Part shown: in pieces, positions 47,801 to 59,800 of the stretch | Position numbering within the stretch: the first letter of the stretch is position 1 | Layout of the letters: the number at the start of each line of letters is the position of its first letter | DNA from: Pieris napi | Lineage: Eukaryota; Arthropoda; Insecta; Lepidoptera; Pieridae | Assembly: GCF_905475465.1 (NCBI RefSeq) | Contig: NC_062252.1 | Coordinates: forward strand, 9,548,001 to 9,612,000 | Length of the DNA: 64,000 nucleotides | Direction: 5' to 3' | Program-made: the position numbers and the translations under genes | Notes under the pieces: generated by a model | Told to the model about the DNA's origin: nothing | Databases searched by the model: none | Seen by the model: only the letters and a program-made list of their open reading frames with translations

Positions 47801-50800
47801 GCGTTATAAAAAATTGATAAGAGTGAAATTTTACGATGCGCGCGCACCGTGACACAAAATTAACAGAATGAAGTTGCCCACGGAAGATGCTACGGCATTG
47901 GACATAATTTAAAAACAACATTCGAATAATAATAGAATTTATGTTACACTGATTAACAATAAACTACAAGGAGGGACCTTATCAGAATGCCAAATCATAA
48001 AATGACTGCTTCACGCAGACCGCCGCTGCGAAAACCGCTGTGTGAGTTCGAAAAGTGAGTTACAGAATCGCAAGGCTGCTGTGATACTTTTTGACATTCA
48101 ACACCTTTTGTCTTCAGTCACCGTGACCACGCACGCTGTTAAGCACGCGAAACGTCGTGTAATGTAAAATAATTATAAGTTAATATACATAGCTTCTATA
48201 CGTTAAAAAAGTGTTTTCTTTGAATGTGTAAAAGTTATGTTAATAAAAGACAATACTAAGTAGTGTATTCACTACATAGTATAAAACAAAGTCGCTTTCT
48301 CTGCCCCTATGTATGCCTTAATCTTTAAAACTACGCAACGGATTTTGATGCGGTTTTTTAATAGATAGAGTGATTGACGAGGAAGGTTTACATGTATAAT
48401 AACATCCATTAAATATAGATGGAGAAATACTGTTATTTTTGAGGTTTCTAATGTGATGTCGTAAATCGTAAATAATTAAATTTTTCCGCTTACATTGCGA
48501 ACCCTATGAGATTTATCAAAATAATGTACTTAGTATTGTACACATTGAAAAGGTCTATAGAAAACTCCGGGATGGTGTATGTCTATCTCTCATGGATATC
48601 CCACATTAACATTTTTTTGTCATTTACGACAAATAATGGCTAATTTTCGAAGCGATTTTAACCAATAGGTACAGATTTAATATAGATCTATATGGCCCTT
48701 TACAGCATATGATTGAAATGAATATTTTCGAAGATATTACAAATTTAAAAATTGCGGGACGCAGCGCGTCGGAGGCCGCGGTTTTCCCTATACTCTATAG
48801 CACTTTGAATTTAGTATCAGCATTGCATCCGTGCGAAGACGGGGCGGGTCGCTAGTAAACTATATATTGTTTGTCGCCTAACTAAGCGTAATACTAACTA
48901 ACTGAGCGTAACATCCTTTTCTCGAAGCATTTCAGGCCATCAACTCCCCTTAAAGTAACCCCCCCTCCCCATAAATTATAGTTTACGTGGCTAGTAAATA
49001 AACGTATTAACGATTTACGATATAATTTACGAAACGCATTGTTGCAGTCTCGCTGACCACGACTGGCTGAAAGCATTCAAAATGTCGAGCAAACAATGTA
49101 AATTTAGGTTTATATCTGTAAACAAAGTTACTTGATTGTGTCGCCTCAAATGGAAGCGAAATAACAATTTCGTTTTTTAGTAGTTCGTAAAACTACAAAA
49201 ATATAATTTAAATTAGTCATATCCATATATATAAAATTCTCAGTCTAATCAGTGGCGCTACAACCTCTTTAGGTCTTGGCCTCAGATTTCTGAATCATGA
49301 CCAGTTTTCAATCTAATAGGCAAGTAGGTGCTCAGCCTCATGTGCTTGACACACGCCGTCGACTTTTTGGGTCTTAGACATGTCGAATTAAAAAAATTAT
49401 TAAAATTAAATTAAGAAATTACAAAAATATAATTTAAATTAGTCATATCCATATATATAAAATTCTCAGTCTAATCAGTGGCGCTACAACCTCTTTAGGT
49501 CTTGGCCTCAGATTTCTGAATCATGACCAGTTTTCAATCTAATAGGCAAGTAGGTGCTCAGCCTCATGTGCTTGACACACGCCGTCGACTTTTTGGGTCT
49601 TAGACATGTCGGTTTCCTCAAATGTTAAATGCGCACATAGAAAGTTCATTGGTGCACAGCCGGGGATCGAACCTACGACCTCAGGTATGAGAGTCGCAGA
49701 TAGTTATTTTTATTGACCTAAAAAAATTTTTACTCGAAATAATATACATGGAAAAACGTTTGCCGGGTCGGCTAGTAGTATATATTTAATAGAAAGAAAG
49801 TTTCTTGTAAAGTTATAAAAGTGACAAACTAACTTAAACTAATTCTTTATTACAATTAAAAGATTAAAGTACTGTAAAGAACACTTTGAACAGACAAAAG
49901 ACAACATTATGAACTGATCCTTCACAAAGTAAGTACTTCTAGCGTGTGACATCTTTATTTAATAAAATTATATGACGTGCTAAGTACGGTTATTATTTTA
50001 ATTAGGCATACTCGGGCATAATGACCGTACCCATTTGCGTTAAAGTAAGTTAATTTTACTCTAACGTAATTCTCATTTCTCTATGGCATTGTTTTAATGT
50101 GTCTTATCTTTTATTTACAGAGCAGCGTTGGTTTAGTGGCTTCAGCGTGCGACTCTCATCCCTGAGGTCGTAGATTCGATCCCTGGCTGTGCACCAATGG
50201 AATTTCTTTCTATGTGCGCATCTAACATTCGCTCGGACGGTAAAACATCGTGAGGAAACCGACATGTCTTCGATCAAAAAATTCGACGGCGTGTGTCAGG
50301 CACAGGAGGCTGATAACCTACTTGCCTATTAGATTGAAAAATGGTCATGAAACAGATTCAGAAATATGAGGCCTTGACCCAAAAGAGGTTGTAGCGCCAC
50401 AGATTTATCTTTTATATTTTTTTTTTGCAATATAAAAATGTCTTTAATTAAAGTCATGATTACAATCAGGTAAATAGTATTTACAATTTTATTTACCTAC
50501 AAAGTAATAATAAAAATAATTAAAAAGAAACTTAAAACTAGTTTAAAAGTTTGACCCCTGTCTTTTATCTTTTGTATATTAGATCTCAAAATTCCAAAAT
50601 CATTTATTTATGTAGGTTGTACAAAATGTACACTTATGAACGACAAAAAATAAATTCTAATTTTACATTTACTGCCAGTTCCCAAATCAAGGGCGTAGAA
50701 CGGAAGAGAAGAACTGGCAATAATCTACTGGCGTTATGACTTTTATCCACAGAAGGTCGGCAGCGGACTTGCGACTTGATTTAAGATAGGTAAGATGGGC

Positions 50801-53800
50801 CAGGAGGCTTACCTGCCCATTACTTTCTATGATTTTTATAAGCGACTGATACAAAAGTTGAGAATTAAACACACATATACATACCTTTAATAGGAAAATC
50901 CCGACCTTCACTTAGTTACTTTATTTATCTCAACGTAAACATTTTTGAACAATCTATGCCAGGATATTTTAATAATTCAAAGATGAAAATACTAAACACC
51001 GTTTAACTTAATATTCTCTTTTCTTTACAGCGTAAGCAAAAATAGGCGAAAGGGGATTTTGATCAGATTAGAACAAATAAGTTTTTATAAGGAGCTTAGA
51101 TAAAATCCTAAGCCTAGTCGATAGAAACAGGGACCAGCGAGAAAGTTCAGTCCTAGCATAGAAGAGAAGGGAGATGATGCTGTTAGTATAGCAGTACCAA
51201 GTCTGACCATTTAATTTCCACAACTGAGCGTTTTAAGGCAGTTTTTGCCGCGCATCACAACTATGTGGAACCAGCTGCCCACTAAATTGTTTCCAAACCA
51301 ATTTGACATAGGGTCCCTCAATAAAAGAGTGTACCAATTCCTAAAAGGCCGGCAACACAGTTGCGAGTCTTCTGGGACTGTGTGTGTTTACATAAAAAAC
51401 TGCTAAAAGATTGAAATTATTTTAATATATGATACTGGCATAAATAAAATATTTCTCTTACCAACAACACTCAAATGCACTCTTCTAACAAGTGGTGGAT
51501 GTGTTGAAATCTGGCATTCATAGTATCCTTCGTCCCTTTCACTCACGTACTGAATGAGCAGGCGCCAGTCATTAGGATGTTCAAATGCAAGGGAGTAGCG
51601 TGAGTCGGCTGAATATGTGTGTCTTCCAACGGACAGGAGATGTAGTTCTTCGCCTTTCCTTCGGACCCAGGAAATCTGAAAAAAATTTACTCTTAAGAAC
51701 TTGCAGTATTATATATTTTATCCCCCCGCTATATTGATTGAATATAAATGTGCGTTTGTATTATTATTAAACAACATAAAATAGCAAATGTGGAAAAATA
51801 TATAATAAAAATAGCCTATTTTCAAGTACTATGATAATGAAGTTTGTATTAAGTTAATGGTATTAATATATTTAACTAGCGGACCCGACAGACGGATATT
51901 AAACAAAGTATGAAAGTACCGACTGCAGCACCATCTGCCCGGCTGATTTGTGCATATAAACCATCCAGGGCGCTACCCAAACGCACACAAAATTCATTCA
52001 AATCGGGTAAGCCGTTTAAGAGGAGTTCAGTGAGATACACACGTACAATACAATTATACATATAAGGATTAGAACATGACCTTGGATGGAGTGAAGGCAT
52101 CAACAAAATTCTTCCATTTGTAATGTGATGCATTCTAAAATTTATTAATCTTCATTCTAAGAGAATAGTTAGCATAGGAGAGGATTGACACGTTTGACAC
52201 ATGATCCCGTCTTTACGTCTTTTAATTGCATGCAAATAATTAATTACAATTAAATAATCAAAGACTGGAAAAGGAGTCATTATAGTCAATAAAGTTCAGT
52301 TTACATTTGAAAAATTAAATAAACAAATATTTATTATTATTCTCTTACATTAAGTGTAACATAAATAATTCTATTATTATTCGAATGTTGTTTTTAAATT
52401 ATGTCCAATGCCGTAGCATCTTCCGTGGGCAACTTCATTCTGTTAATTTTGTGTCACAATTTTATATAACCATTTTTAAAGTTATTTTTCTTAAATGTTC
52501 ATTTTACGGGACACATACCAAAATATTTTACACAATAAATATCTTTAGAGCTGTGCTGTTCAATGGTCCAGAACTTGGCTGAACTCCAACATTGTACGTA
52601 ATTATTCTACTATGATGTTTACATGACTCAACCGTGATAATTTATTCTAAATTATGAATGCACGAGCCATTTTGGAAAGGTAGGAAACTAATATATATAA
52701 CATAAATTATATACACGGTCATTTTCTCACGATTGAGAAAAATAATTTTTTTTGGAGTTATAATTCTTTTGGCTCGTTAGGGAAAAATTATGAGACTAAA
52801 TTTTTACGATGCGCGCACACCGTCACAAAAATCCGCCATCCTGAATATCTGTTCAAACGTCGGTAAAACAGTCTGGGCTGCTAGTTGGCGCTTGCTCTGT
52901 TTTATCGACAAGTTGCATTGTCTGTCATCAAACCAAAATAATGATTTCTATGCGAGAAAACCCGTTACAATGTGAAAAAACATAGTGTTTATTGTAAAAT
53001 ATTATGATTAGTACATATTATATAGTTTCGATTGGAAGTTACAATTAAAATGGACAAGAAAAATGCCATTCGAAGAGGGAAACGTTCCTCTAAAGTGCTC
53101 GAAGAAAATTATTGCGCCAAAGAAGTATAACTTCTAACGCATGTATATAATTACACACACGTTTTTTTTTTTTGTATTTATATCAAGATTTAAGACTAAC
53201 AATGTTACTAATATAATTGATTTAATCATCGGTAAAATGGTTTATTCATATGTTGAATAATTGAAGACAACATTGAACTCCAACACCAAATCTGTATACC
53301 AAATTGCTTGTCAAATTTAGAACCTCCAATTATAATCCCTCAATCACAGGTTTCTAACCTGTCTGTGTCAAGGTGGAATGTTACATTGGGTGAGTTATGT
53401 ATATGTAATCCAACCATAAGTAGGATTAACAGCAATACCCAGAATAAGACACAGAGAATACATCTACGCATTTCTAGAATCCTGATGGAATATGGAGGCC
53501 CAAATACTCTAGAATTTAGATGACTTATTATATTAGGTCATATGTAATGAAATTAGCGTTTTGTATGGGAGGAACATAAAGTAGATTTTATGATATATAC
53601 TAGTGGACCCCACAGACGTTGTCCTGCATGATATTTCAAGCTATGTATTAGGATATTAAAGTATGAGAGTACCGACTGCAGCGCCACCTGCCGGGCTGAT
53701 TTGTGAATCTAAACCATTCCCAGATCCCCTTGAACACACACAAAAAATTTCATCAAAATCGGTCCAGTCGTTTGAGAGAAGTTCAGTGACATACACACTC

Positions 53801-56800
53801 GCAGAAGAATTATATATATAAAGACTAGCTGTTCCCTGCCACGCTTCGCTGTGGCATATTGTGGTTGAGAAATGAGAAATAAAACATTTCATATAAGTTT
53901 AATTTTGCAATACTTGTGGAAAAAAATTGGATAAAAACAATCCATGATGCGGATTATATATCATGTTAAAATTTCAGCTCAATCGGTGCAGAAATTTTTG
54001 AGTTTTTCAAGCGTACACAAACCAACATAATATTTTATATAGATATTTCACTTATCAAAGTATGTACCATTGCTATCTATGCACTTTTACCATCTTATAG
54101 GTACATAGTTCCTTGATCAATTGGTTTCGACTGTTGAATGTTTTACCTAGCAATAAGTTACAGGCTCACCTACCGTTAAATGTAACACCCATTTTTCTGT
54201 GGCGTGTACGTTGCCGGACTTTTAAGAGGTATATTCTTGTCTTGAAGGCAATGTTGTCAATCAATTTAAATCAGCCGACTATGTTGTTATTTAAAAAAAT
54301 CAGTGGCGCTACAACCTCTTTAGGTCTTGGCCTCAGATTTCTGTTTCATGGTCATTTTTAAATCTAATAGGCAAGTAGGTGATCAGCCTCCAGTGCCTGA
54401 CACACGCCGTCGACTTTTTGGGTCTAAGACATGTCGGTTTCCTCACGATGTTTTCCTTCACCGTTCGAGCAAATGTTAAATGCGCACCTAGAAAGAAATT
54501 CCATTGATGCACAGCCGGGGATCGAACCTACGACCTCAGGTATGAGAGTCGCACGCTGAAGCCAATACTGCTATTATTATTTAACATGGTTAAATATAAC
54601 TTAAATTGATACTTACAGTTTTTTCACCAAGATCGTGAACTCTGCAGTGCAAGTGGACGCGGCTACCGAGCTGGGCGGTAACATTGTTTGTTGAAGCATC
54701 ATCTTCGAAGAAGGGCAGGGGCTCTGATGTGGTAGTGGATATGTCTTCCTCTGGATACTCGTATGATTCCGTGAAGACCTCGTGCCAAAATGGACCGGTT
54801 ATAATCTTATTGTCACCGGGTTTGAAGTCTGCGAAAAAACATTGGAATATGTTTTAGTTTACAGTTAATCTAAGTACGATGTTTATCTTTCGCTTTATTC
54901 AAACTTAGTTAATTGAATTTACATTTAAATTTAGGTTGTATAAATTTTATAATTCATGAATGAGTTTCTTATGATCATCCTTCTGGGCCGGACACTTCGT
55001 TAATATTGGGGTCTAAAACATGCCGCTACGTGACCGTGTATTCCTATATGTCACCATAAAATTGTAAACACCGTTAGATTGTAATCTATCTCGCGAGATT
55101 GTGAACTGTCGAAAGGTTGTGAACCTCAACGCACTGCTTACAATTTAACGTAGTATTATTCGGTAGATTGTAATCTATCGAAGTGAAACCGTCGAATTGT
55201 GAAACGGATCGCACCTCGCGCGCTGATTGGTTGAACGGAATATGCCCCGCGCCACCATATTTGTTTGTTAATTCGTTTGTTTTCGAATGTAAATTGTAAA
55301 TAAAAAAAACTTGTTCGTGTACAGCAGAGGTACGAACTAATAACTTCAATAATCGTACGTTTAACCACTTAATGTAGAATATAGAGTATTTAATATAGGA
55401 GAAGTCCTAACGCATGATGAACCCGTCAATTTTATTACATAACTAGCTGACCGGGCAAACGTCGTTTTGCCATTGTTATCATTTATAATAACCCTTTTAT
55501 TGATGTTGATCGTAGAAGGGTGAAAATTGAGGATTGTACGTATTTTTTTATGTTGTATCATAAAAAAAAGAAATTAAAAATTTTGTCTAAAAAATTAAAT
55601 TAAAAATTTAGGGGTGGACTACCCCTAACATTTAGGGGGATGAAAAATAGATGTTGGCCGATTCTCATAGATACCGGATAAGCACAAAAAATTTCATCAA
55701 AATCGGTCAAGCCATTTCGGAGGAGTATGGCAACGAAAACTGTGACACGAGAATTTTATATATTAGATAATGACGCGAGCTCCAAGGGCGGATCGGCAAA
55801 TGTACCGATCTCTAGTTCCAGAGGCCAAGGGTTAATTATTTGGGTCGCCAGCGAAGAACATAACGTCATGATCGTAGAACAATGTCGGATTCTTTTATAT
55901 TATAATAATAATAATTAATTAAATATATATTTTTTTTTACAAAAAAAACATAATATGATTGCATAATAAGTTACATTAGAATACCGCTGTGGTTTATTAA
56001 TATTATGGCTACATTTAGTGTTAGTGTTTTAAATTTCAAATTAATCAGTCGGTAAAGTGACGGATTTGATAGAAACATGTGATTTTTCTAGATAACTGTG
56101 TAATTTAATGGTATTATTTTTATTTTGTTTTAAAATAAAACCCTTTTGTTTGCGTGTAACCCAATTTTCATAATAACAGAATATGAATTAAAATAGTTAT
56201 GATAAAAACTAACATGATTATATTATTTTCAAATGGATGCCCTGTAAAGTTTATTATTAGTCAGATCCGTCACTATTCTACGACTATGACGATAATAATA
56301 AAATTTACCAATAATTAATGTTGAAGAGAAGTGTAATGAATTCTTTAAAGAAAAGTTAGGCGTATAATTATAAACTTGGACAGCAAAGCCGGAATTACGT
56401 ACGCAAACTAATTAATGTTTTGAATTTTTAAAGCAGTGGTCGACTTTTGAAAACTAATAAAGTTGTAGAAAAGAGAAAAATATAGTTAAGGATTTCACAA
56501 GCAAACATTAAAATCCCAAGAATTTGTTGTTTAATTAGTTTTATCCGGAAATCGGTAAATGGAAAGTTTACTATTTATAATTATTGATTTTACTAAACTT
56601 TCAGAAAGTTGTTGTTCGAAGTTCCGTATCCCCGAATGGATAATAGGACCAATAATTATTTTGCCAAGAAACATGAAAAATGAAAATGTTTATTTGTATC
56701 TCAATTTTACATTAAATACATGAGTTGAGACAGCCCCCGTAAGTAGTCAGAGACACTTGTGTTGGGGTTGGCTCGCTACTTCCCTTATTTATACAATATT

Positions 56801-59800
56801 GAGACAGTTGTTCGAAAAGAAAACAAAACAAAACAAAACCCAGCTAAGAAGCAAAGCCGATAAAAAATTAAATAAAATGAAATGTAATTCTCATAGTTTC
56901 TCTAACGATTCTATGAACTTATGCATGCGTGGTTGTGTGTGTATGTGCGCATATGTGTGTGTGTGTGTGTGTGAGTGTATACTTGTTGTTAAGTATATAA
57001 TTATGTATGTGTGTGTCAAACTAGCGAACTCGTACTAAAACGTGCTCAGTTTCCTCATAAGTTAAAGTTTTTAGCCAATCCGTTATAACTTCCTTACATT
57101 GATACAAAACATATAATACAGGAAAATGGACACAAATAATATTTCAATCACAATTGTTATATTTGTTTAACGATTTCTATGAACTACTCCGCAAAGACTC
57201 GAGCTTCCTTTGAGATACCAAAGCTCCAAACAATGATCCCTAAGTACAATAACAATGTCAGACCTTAGTGGCTTCTGAATACAATAAGAACTTTATACGA
57301 ATTGCGGAGTTTCAAACTGAAATTTTAACAAATGATACTCTCAAGAAAATCGAGGGAAAGACAATGAACTGATATTGAAGTGAAAAGAGCATTTTAGAAT
57401 TTCCTCACATTTAGGACGGCTATAGTCGCGATGTTGAAACGTATTATGCCTCATATTTATGTATTTTTTTCTTAATAGGCAAGTGATCAGCCACCTGTGT
57501 CCCACACACGCTGTTAATTTTTACGTCTATGTGATTCCTTCGCTGGACCTCAAGGTTGAGAAGCGTTCAAGCGTCTACGCCAGGTACTTACTGATCACTT
57601 ACTAGCACGCTTTAAAATAGATTAGTCGATAAAATATTTGATTGTTAATGTTTATTCCCTTTTTAGTCTCTTAAAGAACTAAGTAGTTATTATATATGCA
57701 GGCAATAAATAATCACACATCATCTTTCGTAGATAACCAAATATTAGTTATATTATTATATATAACTAATAATAAACAGTTTAATTAATTACAAAAATTA
57801 CAAATTAAATGAGAGTTTTTTTTTATAGAACGGGGCAAACGGGCAGGAGGCTCACCTGATGTTATGTGATACCTCCGCTCATGGACAATTCCAGAAGAAT
57901 CGCGAGTGCGTTGACGGCTTTTTCAAGGATTGGTAAGCTCTTGATGGAAAAGAGCATTTTTCTCAGTCATTATTATTTCTATTACTTTGTGTTCTACAGT
58001 ACCTACCTTTTGGGTAACTTGTTTTATAAATCCCTTGATAATACTTTTTGTAGAAAACGTACTAAAATCGTCCGTTTATAATCATCTTAAGATTATTTAA
58101 ATTACCCTGTCTTGTAAATACTTTAATGTTTTAATATTTGAAGATTTCAGTTCATATCAGGCATGGCAATTTTCAACTGTTATTGCTTCTTTTGTATTGT
58201 TACAAATAAAGTAATAAGTTTTAATGAAACGGTTATGACAGAAGTTATGTAAAAGTATTAAACTTGTTTATTACAATTTGTTTATGTGTTTAGCTGTAAA
58301 ACTCTTGTTAACTGTATTCTCTTATAAGGGAGCATGATAAAGATAAAGAAACATTATGGTTATATCAGATTCAGTAGCTAAAGCACGGCAACATTTTAAT
58401 AGACTCAAGTAACAATAGATGAGATTACATACGATATGTACGGTTCCTGGGTCCGGTGCTTTAAATAATAGAGGATTTTAGTTTTACTCACCCGCGTATA
58501 GCAATAGAATATAAGCGAAATAATGAAATATTAAATGCTATGAAACGAATGAATGCAAATTAACAGTTGAAGAGAGTGCCTTCGTCTGGCTGTACTCTCA
58601 GGCGGCGTCCTAATTGGGAGCGATCGTACGATGGCGCGATGCGTTTTTCATCTCACGATCAAAGTGGTCGTGCGATGACCTAACAGGTGTCCTAATAGAT
58701 CGCGCGATGTCCATCGTGTGATGCCGTCGTTCGATGGCTGGCGCTCGCCACTTAAACGATGGCTCTTTACAGTCGCGTCGTCGTCGACGCGTCGCGTAGT
58801 AACCGATTAGGACACTCAAAAGAGATCTGTTGCTTTGATTACATGATTTCACGATCAAACGCATCGTACGATCGTTATTAAAGCATTTCATGTGCTCGCA
58901 CGATTACTTGCGAGGTTCAAATAGGACACTCTGATGAAATCTGTATGTTTGAACTCATCGCACGACGAGACCGCATCGTGTCATCGTGCGATCTTCGCCA
59001 ATTAGGACAACGCCTTGGGGCGTAACTCAGACGATTTAGGAAACCTCCACGCTTATAAAACTAAGAAAGCCTGAGTGAGCAAAATGTACAGCCTTGACTC
59101 CTACTAGCTGACCCGGCTAACATTGTTTTACAATAATAATAATAATAATAATAATCTTTATTGACATATTTGTAATTACAGAAATCCTATGAAGACTCTG
59201 ACACCTAAACTAGGCTTTAGTGCCTGTATCTCAGGAGTCAGTGGCTTATATAAAACTTACGACAGTAGGTACTAATATCGCTATTAGATACGACGTTTTT
59301 TTTATTAGGGCCACAAAATTAGGACCAACACGTCATGATATAACAATAAAAAAAACGAAAACTACAAAATATAAAAAGGGTGGTTGATCGAAGGGTAAAA
59401 ATTCAGGGTTCTATGTAATACCAAAAAACATTGGATTGGACCACTTTTATCACATAGCGGCATAAAAAAGAGTTGACAACCTATCCTCGGACCCACCGAA
59501 CATTTTTTTTTCCCCTTTTAAATACATCTGCAATCAGCCTCATAGCTTTTATCAGATTTTATAAAGAATCCCACCGAACATAACAAAAAAATCGGTGTAG
59601 CTTTATGTACATAGATCACGTTAGCTACTGTTATCATGAACATAACACTTTCTAAAACATGCATGGATTAATATTATAACTTTTAAGTTAACCAAGATGG
59701 TACCTATATATGGTGGTAAAGACCCACCAACTTATCTATGAAATGGAGAAAATGGGAACTACGGCCGCCATGTTGAATTTCGGCAGCTACAGGTTAGTGC

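Noticed and set aside
56757..57038. 93-codon ORF with a Cys/Val-rich end
   Set aside because: The end is a TG microsatellite translation and the rest has no known domain.
58610..58891. 93-codon minus ORF rich in Arg
   Set aside because: Lies wholly in a CG-rich MITE; composition follows the repeated CGATCG motifs.
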